Source of the DNA: Tritrichomonas musculus
Taxonomy: Eukaryota; Parabasalia; Tritrichomonadida; Tritrichomonadidae
Assembly: GCA_039105265.1 (NCBI GenBank)
Contig: JAPFFF010000008.1
Span: 1,178,001-1,242,000 of the forward strand
Direction of reading: 5' to 3'
Length of the DNA stretch: 64,000 bases
How positions within the stretch are numbered: position 1 is the stretch's first letter; every line of letters starts with the position of its first letter. A program made the position numbers and the translations under genes. Shown piece by piece: positions 38,807-49,543 of the stretch. The notes below the pieces were generated by a model, which saw nothing but the letters and a program-made list of their open reading frames with translations, made no database searches and was not told the DNA's origin.

Positions 38807-41707
38807 TCATGACTTAGACAAGTAAGAATGAATACGAAGAAGTTTTGGCCTTCTAACGTCATCAATTGAGCATTGAAAAATGATTTCGTCAATCAGGTCG
38901 ACAATCTGCTCCTTCTTCAGGAAATCGCAGGACGATTTCACCTCCGCCAAGCGCAGCAAGATCGAGATGAGCAATTTGTTGTCGAGAATTTTTCTCGACT
39001 TTTCAATGAAAGCTTTCAAAATTTTCTGATTACTGAACAAATTCTCGCTGTCGTCTTCCTCGGGGTCTGACTCTTCTGAGATTGAGAACTCAGCGGCCGA
39101 TACGATACGATAAGTTATCAAAAGTGCAATTTCACAAAAGTCAGGAATTTCGTACATATCGAAGAGCTTCTCAATGAACGGTATTGCACTTTTCCAGTGG
39201 TTCTGGAAGATGAGGATATTGGCAATACAAACTAACGGTTCACTTCCGAACTTTTTCTTAGTATCACAGGCTAGCAAAAAAAGCGGTTTGATCGCTTTTG
39301 AGAGGCCTTTCAATTCGCCGCCAAAAGAAGACGACGTCATTGAAATCAAGACGCGTATCGTCGTCTGAACGATAGCGAAATTGTCAGATTTCAAAAATTG
39401 AATGATGCTCTGGTGAACTGACAACGATAGACAAATGTATTGAGTATCCCTCAAATTTGAGAGCACGCCGAACAAACTCAGGGCTGACAAAGTTACCTCA
39501 TTTTGACCTTTAAAGGCGAAATTGGCAAATTTTTGGAGGTCGTCAAGGTGGCCTTTAATCACTTCATTAGGTGTTCCACTTTTTGAGAGCAGTGCTGAAA
39601 TTGAGAGGGCTGCGTAGTTTGAAACAGAAGGGACCGAACTCGCCGAAAGATGCTTCACTATTTCGCCGATGAAAGGTATCAACAAAACCGACGTGGACTC
39701 AACTCTGCAGAGGATATAAAGAAGCTTCATTGCGAGGATGAAGTTTGCCTTTTCACTCTCATGACTTATGCAATTTTGGATGAAATGTGATATGAAATCA
39801 TCCGAGTAAGAGATGCACTCAAAGGTCGCTTTGTCCCTGAAATAGAGGCCCACCAGGCGGTAGAGCTTGGCCAGAAGCTCGGCCTTTTGTGCAGCATTCT
39901 GCAGAATCGTTGGGAACTCATCAACAAAAGTTTGAGAGGTTCTTGATCGTACCGATTCGTCTCTGCAGATTGTCATTGACAAGTCGAGCGACAAGTCGAG
40001 AACGTGGTGACTTTTTGAGGTCAGCAGGGCGATAATCTTTTCAGGCCCATATAAGAATATGATCTGGTTTTTCAGCTTCGAACTGTGCTGAACCAAAATG
40101 AGAAGTAGGCTGACGATAGAGTTCAGAAAAAGTGAATTATTCAATTCAGGGAAAAGATTGACAAGCAGGTTCTCAACAGTAGTCAAAAAGTTGTCCAGAG
40201 AGGTCGTCACACACTTCTTCTCAGCAATCGAAAGAAGAAGACTGGCGGCCGTTTGCTTAACGGTCATATCGGCACATAACAAGTACGATGAAATTCGACT
40301 CAATTGTTGACTGTCAAATTTTATTTTGGAATCAGACTGAACAGCAATGGTCAGGCAGTCAAGAAGCTCCGGAATCAGCTGGGTCGTGTTTTCTGACAGA
40401 ACGATAAGTAGTGAATTTTGGCAGTTATTTTTTAAGAAGGTTTCTCTCAATTTTTCAGTCTTTAGCAAAAGTGACAGTAAATGAATGATCTTGACATCTT
40501 CGTTGGGATTGTTCCTGTACTTGCTGATCTTGAGTTGATTTGACAGGTGGATCACAATTTGACCATTATTGGCCAAATTTGGTAATAGTGATGGGTTTTC
40601 TGCAATTTGGATGAATTTGGATAGCGGTTCCGTACTTTTTTGTAGATTATCTACTAACCTTTCTATTGTTTGGGCATCAGCTGAGGTTAACAAGTTTTGA
40701 GATGATGATATATAGGATGTTAAGGGACTTGATTTGGTAGATACTAATGGTATGGTATCTTCCATAACAGAAATATGCTTATTCGATGAAAAATGTTGTA
40801 TATATGACTGAAATTGCTTTATATCAGTACCACTAAATGTAATTGAACATGATTCGAGAATATCAACAATACGGCGAAATTCGGGTCGTTTGGCAGGATC
40901 ATCATCCCAACATGTTCGAATAAGTCGTGCAAGATTTTTGGGACAATTTAATGGTATCTTAGGTCGGATTTTTTGAGTAACAACTGATAATGCTACTTCC
41001 ATTTGGGTTAATCCATTAAAAGGAATATCTCCTGTCAACATTTCCCATAAAATCATACCATAACTATAAACATCAACTTTATGATCATATGGTTTAGAAT
41101 CCAAAACCTCTGGAGCCATCCATTGGGCAGTTCCAACACCACCAGTTAGACGAGGACTATTTTTTCTTGCAGATGTTCCAAAGTCACTAATTGTAGGCAA
41201 TGAGTTTGCATCAAGTAAAATATTTAATGATTTTAAATCACGATGTATAATATTGTTGGAATGTAAGTAAGTCATACCATAAGCTATACCAAGTGCAATA
41301 ACAGAAAGCTGCGTTGATTGTAATTTTGTATAACTATATTTGGAATGTAATCGAGAATATAAAGAGCCACCGCTCATAAATTGGGTAATTATGGAAATTT
41401 TTGGAGAAAAAGTTGCACCTATAAATTGAGGAATTGCAAAATGATCAAGAACTGATAAAGCTTGGAATTCATTTTGAAAATTTTGCAGTGATGACTCATC
41501 TTCGATATCGTTAAATTGCTTTACACAAACTACTGTATTGGTACTCTTTTGAATTCCTATAAAAATAGTGGAATATATAGAGGAAAAATATTTTTTCTGA
41601 ATTTCGATATCTGACATGTCTATTTCCCATTTTTTAAGAAGAGTGTCAGATAAATAAAGGGATTTAACATTTTCTTCTTTCAAATCATCCGTTGATTTTA
41701 TTTTCAT
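38807..41707 (-). CDS. TKL-like protein kinase with C-terminal ARM/HEAT-like repeats
   Basis: A 966-aa protein. The kinase domain (about 38-285) has K63 (VVCVKQF), a likely alpha-C Glu E80, catalytic D157 in HRDLKSLN, D175 in DFG and the APE equivalent GTAQWMAPEV, then VDVYSYGMILWEMLTGDIPF, all typical of TKL-like kinases. The Gly-rich loop is not canonical (YFSSIYSTIFIG), so ATP binding may be altered. After a Ser-rich linker (about 300-350) come helical repeats to the end, with ARM/HEAT-like pieces such as SNYAALSISALLSKSG and LSALSLFGVLSNL. Kinases of this layout are abundant in trichomonads. The segment encoding the repeats (38807 to about 40560) is visibly richer in G+C, with many GCC, CTC, GTC and AAG codons, than the kinase-coding segment (about 40600-41707). 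Confidence 0.92.
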   Translation of the reverse strand: MKIKSTDDLKEENVKSLYLSDTLLKKWEIDMSDIEIQKKYFSSIYSTIFIGIQKSTNTVVCVKQFNDIEDESSLQNFQNEFQALSVLDHFAIPQFIGATFSPKISIITQFMSGGSLYSRLHSKYSYTKLQSTQLSVIALGIAYGMTYLHSNNIIHRDLKSLNILLDANSLPTISDFGTSARKNSPRLTGGVGTAQWMAPEVLDSKPYDHKVDVYSYGMILWEMLTGDIPFNGLTQMEVALSVVTQKIRPKIPLNCPKNLARLIRTCWDDDPAKRPEFRRIVDILESCSITFSGTDIKQFQSYIQHFSSNKHISVMEDTIPLVSTKSSPLTSYISSSQNLLTSADAQTIERLVDNLQKSTEPLSKFIQIAENPSLLPNLANNGQIVIHLSNQLKISKYRNNPNEDVKIIHLLSLLLKTEKLRETFLKNNCQNSLLIVLSENTTQLIPELLDCLTIAVQSDSKIKFDSQQLSRISSYLLCADMTVKQTAASLLLSIAEKKCVTTSLDNFLTTVENLLVNLFPELNNSLFLNSIVSLLLILVQHSSKLKNQIIFLYGPEKIIALLTSKSHHVLDLSLDLSMTICRDESVRSRTSQTFVDEFPTILQNAAQKAELLAKLYRLVGLYFRDKATFECISYSDDFISHFIQNCISHESEKANFILAMKLLYILCRVESTSVLLIPFIGEIVKHLSASSVPSVSNYAALSISALLSKSGTPNEVIKGHLDDLQKFANFAFKGQNEVTLSALSLFGVLSNLRDTQYICLSLSVHQSIIQFLKSDNFAIVQTTIRVLISMTSSSFGGELKGLSKAIKPLFLLACDTKKKFGSEPLVCIANILIFQNHWKSAIPFIEKLFDMYEIPDFCEIALLITYRIVSAAEFSISEESDPEEDDSENLFSNQKILKAFIEKSRKILDNKLLISILLRLAEVKSSCDFLKKEQIVDLIDEIIFQCSIDDVRRPKLLRIHSYLSKS

Positions 41708-42597
41708 TCATTCACATGAATTCATAAACTATTGAATTTTCTTAGTCATAATAAACTTTATTATGAGACATGTAAGTAATGAACGAACAATAGGTGAAAT
41801 CTATAATTTAGGATTTAGATTATTAATATATACCTTAATAAAATTATACCAAATCTGGTTCATTTCTTTTGTTGAATTTCGAGTTTTTCCTCATTTTTTT
41901 TTTCTATGAAATGAAATTTTACAAATGTATTGAAATCTTTTGAATGTTTCAATTCTATCAATAAAATTATATTTAACTATTTTATTATATTTAATTATCA
42001 GATTATATTTTTTATATCAAGAATATTTTGTTTTATCTCACAAATTTCAATTTAAAAATGATTGCCTATTCAAAATTATTCAAAAAAAAAAAAAAAAAAA
42101 AATAAATATCTAGCCAACTTGCTTGAAAAATCGATTTTTTTTGCAAAACTAATAATTGAGACAAAAACATTTTATTTAAGACTTTTAAAAAAAATGAAAA
42201 TATGTTGAAACTCTTTCAACTATTTTCATTTTTTCTTGAGATGCTTTTCATCTCACAGAATCATGACTATAATACTTTTACTAATCTAACTATCAAAGAG
42301 ATATAATGATATTTTTGAAAGTAGCTGCAAAACTTTTTATTATAATAGTTTTGGTCGATATACCTCTTATTTATATATTTACAAAATCAAATTTAAATAG
42401 GAGTGTATTACACTAATTCTCTGCTTGATACTTTGTTATTGATTTTTAGCATTAGAAAAAAATCATAATCATAGTATTAATCCTTTAATTTTTTTCAGAT
42501 AAAATAATACATATGTATAATATAAAAATAATTTTTATAAATAATATATAACAAAAACAAAACAAAGATTAAACACAAAATAGGCAAATCAAATAGA
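41708..42597. other. A+T-rich intergenic spacer
   Basis: About 0.9 kb upstream of the kinase gene and downstream of the channel gene. It holds a poly-A tract (42085-42102) and a short inverted stretch around 42200-42240 (TGAAACTCTTTCAACTATTTTCA). No gene is supported. Confidence 0.45.
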
Positions 42598-43983
42598 TCA
42601 ACCTTCTTCAATAATCATTTCTTCCAGAGTATTTTCGACAATTGAAATCAATATGTTAATCACCATTCCACCAGTCAAACAAAGCCAGGATGACACATAA
42701 CAAACAATCACCCAGTTTGGTTCTGCTGCATGCTCATTCAGTTGATCTTGCGTGTCCATACAAACATCAGTGTGCATCATGGAGAACAAAATTTTCAAAG
42801 ATCTCAAAAATCCAGTAAAAAGTTCTGAAAAATAGCCAAAGAAACTGAGTCCCATGAAAGCCCATGAGATATAAAATGGAATGAAGCCAAATACAAATAA
42901 AAGTGTCCTTGACAACGATCTAAAAATGAGCTGTGCAACAAACCACGTCTCTCTTTTCAATCTCAAATGCATGAAAAGACCGATACTGTGAAAGAAGCCT
43001 GCTGAAGCCACCAAAAAGAGGAGGAATCGATGTCTTCCGAAGTCATTGTTAACGTATTTTATGTAAAGAAGAATGGAAATGAGGGTGAGGAGCTGATATG
43101 ATAAATTGAAGATTTCGAAACGATCCATCTTCCAATAGAGGGCTCTATATAATGTAACATAATTTTTTTGTGCATATTCGCGCGCATGCCTGAAAAATGA
43201 TATAAATCTGGCCAAAGTTAATAGAATGGCGAAGATGTCGACAATAACTAAGGTATAAGGAAAAATTCTAACAGTGAGATTATTGATTGTTAGAAAATTG
43301 CTGTTTTCAACATTTGCAGTTCCTACTAGATCACTGCTGATTTCATAGAGGCCGAGTTCATCAACTTGATCGTAGTTAACAGTGTAAGTAATACTTGTAT
43401 AGAAAAATTCAGTTTCAGTAATTCGGGTGATTAAATAATCCATTGAAATGGACGCACTTTTTAATTGGTCTGATATGTTCAAAAATTGCTGATAGACATA
43501 ACTTATGTTGCTTTCTGTTATTATAAACTCATCTTCATCATCTTCGGTTTCTATAGAAACAAATAAAGGAGAGTCTTGTGAAAAATTATCTTGGGTTGGA
43601 AAGGTAATTGCAAAGTTAAAGAAATTATAAGCTGTAGAATTAACAGAATCTATAAGATTCGATTTGTAGTAAATGTACGAGATTTCATCATCATCATCTG
43701 AAGGAATAAAGTAATTATCTAAAATTGATTGATAATTCAAATAAAATAAAATTTTACTTGATTGATACGTCAAGGCAAAAAATATATATAATAAAACAAT
43801 AAATAAATCAAAAAGCGGCCCCCAAGGAATGACGAATTCTCTTTTCCATGCTTGTAGATTATCATCTTTAGGAATATTAACTTCTTCGTTTCTATTATGA
43901 AGAATAAGCAACTTTGAAGGTTTATCGATATCATTTGGAATTAAAGCGCCATAATTCAGAAAAGGAGTTCTTAATGCACTCAT
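42598..43983 (-). CDS. TRPML/polycystin-like cation channel
   Basis: A 461-aa six-helix membrane protein. Helices lie at about 54-75 (LFDLFIVLLYIFFALTY), 243-266, 293-311, 319-340, 363-387 and 426-450. A large domain of about 165 residues rich in Asp, Glu and Asn separates the first two, as the luminal/polycystin domain does in mucolipins. The segment before the last helix (LKILFSMMHTDVCMDT) is in the place of the pore helix and filter, but the mucolipin NGDD filter is not present; HTD stands there instead. The cytosolic ends are short. The fold and spacing point to the TRPML/TRPP group, which carries Ca2+ and other cations across endolysosomal or plasma membranes. Ion selectivity cannot be told. 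Confidence 0.8.
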   Translation of the reverse strand: MSALRTPFLNYGALIPNDIDKPSKLLILHNRNEEVNIPKDDNLQAWKREFVIPWGPLFDLFIVLLYIFFALTYQSSKILFYLNYQSILDNYFIPSDDDDEISYIYYKSNLIDSVNSTAYNFFNFAITFPTQDNFSQDSPLFVSIETEDDEDEFIITESNISYVYQQFLNISDQLKSASISMDYLITRITETEFFYTSITYTVNYDQVDELGLYEISSDLVGTANVENSNFLTINNLTVRIFPYTLVIVDIFAILLTLARFISFFRHAREYAQKNYVTLYRALYWKMDRFEIFNLSYQLLTLISILLYIKYVNNDFGRHRFLLFLVASAGFFHSIGLFMHLRLKRETWFVAQLIFRSLSRTLLFVFGFIPFYISWAFMGLSFFGYFSELFTGFLRSLKILFSMMHTDVCMDTQDQLNEHAAEPNWVIVCYVSSWLCLTGGMVINILISIVENTLEEMIIEEG

Positions 43984-44015
43984 TAAAATTAATATAATAA
44001 TTATTCAATAAATTG

Positions 44016-44020
44016 AATGA
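44016..44020 (-). promoter_or_regulatory. Candidate initiator (Inr), TCATTCAAT
   Basis: On the minus strand TCATTCAATTT begins at 44020 with A(+1) at 44018, about 35 nt before the channel gene ATG. It is the extended form of the initiator word that recurs in this window. Confidence 0.5.
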
Positions 44021-44520
44021 GCTATATCAAAATAAATTATTTTATATTTTTACGCTTATATCCTTTAAATAAAAAGATAAATTAAAATTAAATGATGAAA
44101 TAACTTAAAATTATATTAAAAAATTTGATTACAAAATAAATAAAACATTAATCCAATTTTTAAGTGATATCTGGAAATATATGACTATTTCAATTGCAAT
44201 AAGCATATTAATTAAAATTCTTAATAAAAGCAACGTTTTTGGCTCTGGATATCATATAATTTCTTTGGATTTTAAATATATTCTTTTTAGAATTATCTGA
44301 AAAATGAGATATTCAGCATTTTCTAGCATAAATAAATATTTAGAAATAATAAATAAATTTAAAAATATAAAATATTTCTGATAAATATAATGTATTTTTT
44401 ACAAAAAACGTGAAATTAGATATTCGTTAGAATTCCTAAATAAAAAAAAATTATGAGGTTTATTTTTTTAAGATCAATTTATTAACCTCAAAAATATACG
44501 TTTATAATAAAATCAAAAAA
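44021..44520. other. Divergent promoter region between channel and LRR gene
   Basis: A+T-rich, with no gene seen. The LRR gene on the right has no TCAYW within 20 nt of its ATG. Confidence 0.45.
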
Positions 44521-47500
44521 ATGGAAATTATTGCTAGAAAAGGCCTCTTTTTTGAACTGAATAGCAATGATTCCACCGCCAAAATTGTTAATTCTCCCAA
44601 AGCTAAAGGAGATATCGTAATTCCGCGATCTTTAGAATTTCAAGATCATGAATATATTATTACGAGTATTGGTGAGGGATCATTTAAAAATAATAAGAGG
44701 ATTAAATCCATCCATTTTCCTAATGATTCTGAGCTACTTTCGATCAGCAGCGAAGCCTTTTCTTCATCATCACTTGAAAGTTTATCGATTCCTTCAAAAG
44801 TGAACGAATTGAAAGACGGTTGGTGTAAAGGGGCAAGTAAATTGAATCACATATCAATCTCTCCAGATAACAAAAACTATAAGTATCAAGATGATCGCTT
44901 TATTCTCAGCAAAAGCGACAAAAAAAGTACAATTTTTGATCTTTTAATTTTTTGTCGTCGTGATGCAGAAGAAGCGACTGTTCCTAAGAATATCAAACGT
45001 GTTTGTTCATATTCATTTTCAGAATGCTATCGTCTTAAAACCATCAATATTTCAATACATGCCGAATTGACCATAATTGACCCTTACTCTTTTTCTCAAA
45101 CATCTATAAAAAGCATCTCTCTTCCTCCGAAACTGCAACAAATCGGACAAAGAGCCTTCTATTGCTGCTTCTTCTTGACATCGATTGGCGTTGATGAAGA
45201 TTCGGAACTCGTTTCAATTGGTTCTGAAGCATTCGATGGGACAAATCTCAGAAGTTTCGTGATTCCTTCAAAAGTGACAAAATTGGAAGAAGGATGGTGC
45301 AAAGGAACTAGAAATCTGACATATATTTCGGTTTTGCCAAACAACAAGTATTTCAAGTATCAGGATGATTTGTACGTCATTGGAAAGACAAATGAAAATG
45401 ACAAAAATTATGAGAATCTAGTCTTCTGTCGTCGTGATGTGAGCGTTGCAAATGTTCCTAGTTATATCAAGACAATCTGTCCTTATTCGTTCTCTGAATG
45501 CAAGTACTTGAGAAAAGTTAACTTTACAGCTGAATCAAATCTGACGAAAATTGATAAGTATTCGTTTGCTCTGTCTTCTATTGAAGAGATTTCTATTCCA
45601 AAGAATGTCAATGAAATTGGAATGAATTCGTTTTATGGATGCAAAAGATTGAGATTAGTTGAGTTCTCAAATGAGTCAGATCTTCAAGTCATTGATGCTT
45701 TTTCATTCACGTCAACATCAGTTCAAAACATAGCAATACCAAAGAAAGTTAAGTCCATTGGTGATTCATCATTTTCAGGTTGCAATAAACTACAAACAGT
45801 TACAATTCCGGCTGATTCAGAACTTCTTTCAATTGGCAAAGAAGCCTTCAATGAAACTTTGATTCAAAGCCTTTTCATTCCTTCAAAACTTAATGAATTG
45901 AAAGAAGGCTGGTGCAGAGGAACGAAGAATCTTACAGACATTTCAATTTCAGCAGACAACAACAGTTACAAATATCATGATGATAAATTCATTCTTCAGA
46001 AAATGACTGATAATGGCGACAGTTTTGATTCTCTCATTTTTTGTCGTCGTGATTGTGAAGAAGCAACAATTCCGGCAAATATCAAAGAAATCCATTCTTA
46101 TTCGTTCTCAGAATGCGCAAAACTAAAGAAAGTTAATTTACAAGATTGTCCAAATTTGACATTATTAGAAGAACATTCGTTTTCTTATTCAGCAATTGAG
46201 CATGTATCAATACCAAGCAAACTTAAAGATATCAAGCCGTATTCATTTTATAGCTGCAAACAATTGATCGATGTTGAATGGTCAACTGAATCAGAGCTTC
46301 TAGTTATTGGTGCCTTTTCATTTTCAGCATCATCAATTCATGGAATTTTCATACCAAAAAGTGTCGAACATATTTGTGAATCTGCTTTTTATGAATGCCA
46401 AAATCTACAAACGGTTACACTTTCTGAAGATTCTCAACTTCGGTCGATTGGCAAAAGTTCGTTTGCTTTATCTCAAATTAACATGATTTTCATCCCTTCT
46501 CGTGTTGAACACATCGGTGAATATGCATTCTTCAAATGCAGCAAACTTACAAAAATTGACTTTTCGTCAGATTCAAAGCTTAACTTAATTGACAAGTGTT
46601 CGTTTTCTTTCACTTCACTTGACAAAATTGAAATTCCAGCAAATGTTGATCGTATTGGTTTTGCTTCATTTTCACATTGTTCCAATCTAAAAACCGTTAA
46701 ATTTGCTGATGATTCAAATCTTAAAACAATTGAGAAGGAAGCTTTCTCTTCTTCTTTTGTTGAAGATGCTTTAATTCCTCGCAATGTTCAATGTGTTGAC
46801 AAACGAACCTTCTCAAATTGTAAGAATTTGAAATCAGTAAAATTTCAAGATAATTCAGAGCTTCTTTCAATTTGTGGTGATGCTTTCTCTTCTTCTTCAA
46901 TTGAAAGTTTAGATATTCCATCAAAAGTGACTGAATTGAAAGACGGTTGGTGCAAAGGAACAAAGAACTTGAAGAACATTTCGATTTCTGATGACAACAA
47001 ATATTATAAATATCAAGATAACCAATTCATTCTCAGCAGATCTGATTCTGATGAATATGATCAATTAATCTTCTGTCGTCGAGATATTGAAGAAGTCAGC
47101 ATATCAAACAGTATCAAGCGAATATGTCCTTATTCATTTTCAAAATGTAAATCATTGAAAAAAGTCAATTTTTCATTTGGTTCCAACTTGCTGAAAATTG
47201 ACAAATATTCATTTGCTTCTTCGTCAATTGAAGAAATTTCAGTTCCAAGGAAAGTTCAAGAAATTGGAATCTACTCATTTTATAAATGCAAAAAGTTGAT
47301 CAAGACAGAATTCACTGTAGAATCAGATCTTGAAATCATCAACAATTTTTCGTTTGCATTTACGTCTCTTCCAAGTGTTGTCATACCGAAGAATGTCAAA
47401 ATAATTGGCGAATCAGCCTTTTATGACTGCGAAGAACTCAAAACAGTTTCGATTCCAGAAGATTCACGACTTACTTCAATTGAAGCCAATGCATTTTCAT

Positions 47501-48939
47501 ACTCTTCAATTGAAAATGTTCCAATTCCATCGAAAGTTCAACAGATCAAAGAAAAAGCTTTCTCTTGTTGCAAGTTATTAAAGTCAGTTGAAATGTCAAC
47601 TGAATCATTCTTAACAATAATTTGTGAAGAAGCATTTTCAAAGACTTTAATTACTCAAATATTTATTCCATCTCAAGTTAAAGTCATTGAAGATCGTGCA
47701 TTTTATGGCTGTTACAATCTTAAATCAGTTCAATTTTTGTTTGATTCTAAGCTTACAACAATCAAGAAAGAAGCTTTCTCTTACACAGCCATCAACAACA
47801 TTTCAATTCCTCTTCAAGTGAACTTGATTGAAGAAGGCGCCTTTGCATTTTGCAAAGGAATTAAATCAGTCTTTTTATCACCAGAATCCCAACTTGAAAC
47901 CATTTCTAAAAACACATTCTTCAACTCTTCAATTGAGAAGATCACAATTCCTTTCAATGTGAAAGTCATTGGTTCTTTTGCATTCTGTTTGTGTTCGAAA
48001 TTGACATCAATTGAATTCTCGCCAAAGTCAGAATTGCTCATAATTGAAAGCAATGCTTTCTCTAACACAAACTTAAAGAGCATTCAAATACCACAGCTTG
48101 TCAAACATATCAAAGAATGCGCGTTTATTTCATGTGCAAATTTGAGATCAGTTGAATTCGCTCAATTTTCTGAATTACGATACATTGAGAAGGATGCTTT
48201 CTCATACACTTCAATTGAGAAGATCTTAATTCCAGCTTGTGTTACACGAATTGGTCAATTTTGTTTCTCTTGTTGTGAACGGTTAAAAACGGTTGAATTC
48301 GCAAAATTTTCCAGTCTTCGTTTCATTGATAAAGAAGCTTTTGCTTCCTCTTCAATTGAAGGTGTAATTATACCTTCGTCAGTGAGACATATCGGTGAAT
48401 TTGCTTTCGCTGATTGTGAAAATTTGCGTTCTTTGAATTTTGAAGACGATTCTGAATTGAGAATAATTGATAAGGACGCCTTCTCAAATACACCTATTGA
48501 AAAAGTTTCAATTCCATTAAGTGTGACACAAATTAGAGATTTCGCTTTCTGCGATTGTAAAAGTCTTAAAGTTGTCGTTATTCCAAAGAAGTCGGAACTT
48601 CAATTGATCGGAAAATCAGCCTTTGCCAGCACCAAAATTCAATTCATATTTGCTCCAGCTCTAATTCGATACATCGGAAAGAATGCTTTCTCCAGAAATT
48701 CGAATTTGAAGTCAATTGTCTTTCTGGGCGATAAGAAACGTTGCTTCGTCAGCAGAAGAGCTTTCACTGAGACTTCTAAAAAGATCGATTTTGTGTATAA
48801 TGGCAAAAAATCTGTTTGTGATATAGTAAAATTCGAAGAGGAGGAGGAAGAAGAGGAAATCTTCGAGGAAGAGGAAGAAGAAAACTTCGAAGAAGAAGAA
48901 GAGGAAGAAGAATTTCTTGATGAAGAAGAAGAAGAATAA
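44521..48939 (+). CDS. BspA-like LRR_5 repeat protein, 1,472 aa
   Basis: Almost the whole protein is a run of about 23-residue LRR_5 (BspA, Treponema pallidum-type) repeats with the pattern L..I.IP..V..IGE.AF..C..L..V.F...S.L..I. Four insertions of about 60 residues interrupt it (about 96-157, 251-311, 456-520 and 801-863); each reads LKDGWCKGxxxL, then SPDNKxYKYQDDxFIL and IFCRRDxEEAT, so they are a second repeat type. The C-terminus is a nearly pure Glu/Asp tail of some 45 residues. No signal peptide and no transmembrane helix are visible, unlike the surface BspA-like proteins of Trichomonas vaginalis, some of which have a C-terminal membrane anchor. Location is therefore uncertain and may be cytosolic. 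BspA proteins in bacteria bind host matrix; no such role can be claimed here. Confidence 0.9.
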   Translation: MEIIARKGLFFELNSNDSTAKIVNSPKAKGDIVIPRSLEFQDHEYIITSIGEGSFKNNKRIKSIHFPNDSELLSISSEAFSSSSLESLSIPSKVNELKDGWCKGASKLNHISISPDNKNYKYQDDRFILSKSDKKSTIFDLLIFCRRDAEEATVPKNIKRVCSYSFSECYRLKTINISIHAELTIIDPYSFSQTSIKSISLPPKLQQIGQRAFYCCFFLTSIGVDEDSELVSIGSEAFDGTNLRSFVIPSKVTKLEEGWCKGTRNLTYISVLPNNKYFKYQDDLYVIGKTNENDKNYENLVFCRRDVSVANVPSYIKTICPYSFSECKYLRKVNFTAESNLTKIDKYSFALSSIEEISIPKNVNEIGMNSFYGCKRLRLVEFSNESDLQVIDAFSFTSTSVQNIAIPKKVKSIGDSSFSGCNKLQTVTIPADSELLSIGKEAFNETLIQSLFIPSKLNELKEGWCRGTKNLTDISISADNNSYKYHDDKFILQKMTDNGDSFDSLIFCRRDCEEATIPANIKEIHSYSFSECAKLKKVNLQDCPNLTLLEEHSFSYSAIEHVSIPSKLKDIKPYSFYSCKQLIDVEWSTESELLVIGAFSFSASSIHGIFIPKSVEHICESAFYECQNLQTVTLSEDSQLRSIGKSSFALSQINMIFIPSRVEHIGEYAFFKCSKLTKIDFSSDSKLNLIDKCSFSFTSLDKIEIPANVDRIGFASFSHCSNLKTVKFADDSNLKTIEKEAFSSSFVEDALIPRNVQCVDKRTFSNCKNLKSVKFQDNSELLSICGDAFSSSSIESLDIPSKVTELKDGWCKGTKNLKNISISDDNKYYKYQDNQFILSRSDSDEYDQLIFCRRDIEEVSISNSIKRICPYSFSKCKSLKKVNFSFGSNLLKIDKYSFASSSIEEISVPRKVQEIGIYSFYKCKKLIKTEFTVESDLEIINNFSFAFTSLPSVVIPKNVKIIGESAFYDCEELKTVSIPEDSRLTSIEANAFSYSSIENVPIPSKVQQIKEKAFSCCKLLKSVEMSTESFLTIICEEAFSKTLITQIFIPSQVKVIEDRAFYGCYNLKSVQFLFDSKLTTIKKEAFSYTAINNISIPLQVNLIEEGAFAFCKGIKSVFLSPESQLETISKNTFFNSSIEKITIPFNVKVIGSFAFCLCSKLTSIEFSPKSELLIIESNAFSNTNLKSIQIPQLVKHIKECAFISCANLRSVEFAQFSELRYIEKDAFSYTSIEKILIPACVTRIGQFCFSCCERLKTVEFAKFSSLRFIDKEAFASSSIEGVIIPSSVRHIGEFAFADCENLRSLNFEDDSELRIIDKDAFSNTPIEKVSIPLSVTQIRDFAFCDCKSLKVVVIPKKSELQLIGKSAFASTKIQFIFAPALIRYIGKNAFSRNSNLKSIVFLGDKKRCFVSRRAFTETSKKIDFVYNGKKSVCDIVKFEEEEEEEEIFEEEEEENFEEEEEEEEFLDEEEEE

Positions 48940-49252
48940 AAAAATAATTAATTCTCTTTAAGTAAAAATATATAAAATTAATGATTTTTTTTATTTATTT
49001 ATATATTAAAGTCATCATTATTTTGTTCAGAATTATATATATTTTTGGAGTTTCTAAATTTGTAGAATTTTATGATCTTATAAAGTTTTTAAGTTTGAAT
49101 CAGAGATCTGTCTATGTTTTATTTTAATTTCTATTCCAAAATAAAGTTCTATTTATAATAAATTTTTCTGCCAAAAAATTTCAAAAATAAAGTAAAGAAA
49201 ATTTCTTTAAAGTTTAAGAAAACATTCTCAGCAATTTTATTATTCGCATCAT
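48940..49252. other. A+T-rich intergenic spacer
   Basis: Just over 300 bp of A+T-rich sequence after the LRR gene. Nothing recognised. Confidence 0.4.
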
Positions 49253-49519
49253 ATGCAAAGTAGATTGTATACAAAACAGCGGAATTTCAGAATTTCTAAA
49301 CTAATTTTTAAAACATTTTGTCCAAAAAACAACTATTATTATATATATTTCATTGAAAAGATCAAACCTACTCCAAAAAAATTATCTCAAACATGCTATA
49401 AATTGTATGGTATAGGCTATGCATCAGATATACAACGTTTTTGTTATTACCCAGAAACACATAATATTTTCACTTTTTTTTTGGATTTTCATCCAAAAAT
49501 AGAATGGAAATGGCAATGA
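49253..49519 (+). CDS. Possible short gene, 88 aa
   Basis: Begins MQSRLYTKQRNFRISKLIFK and has a Tyr/Phe/Lys-rich, basic composition with no known domain. TCATA overlaps the ATG, too close to be a convincing initiator. The frame is the same as that of the next short frame (49550), with stop codons between, so the two could be pieces of one decayed gene. Codon pattern is not informative at this length. Weakly supported. Confidence 0.28.
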   Translation: MQSRLYTKQRNFRISKLIFKTFCPKNNYYYIYFIEKIKPTPKKLSQTCYKLYGIGYASDIQRFCYYPETHNIFTFFLDFHPKIEWKWQ

Positions 49520-49543
49520 AAGATCCATCATTAAATTCAGCAA

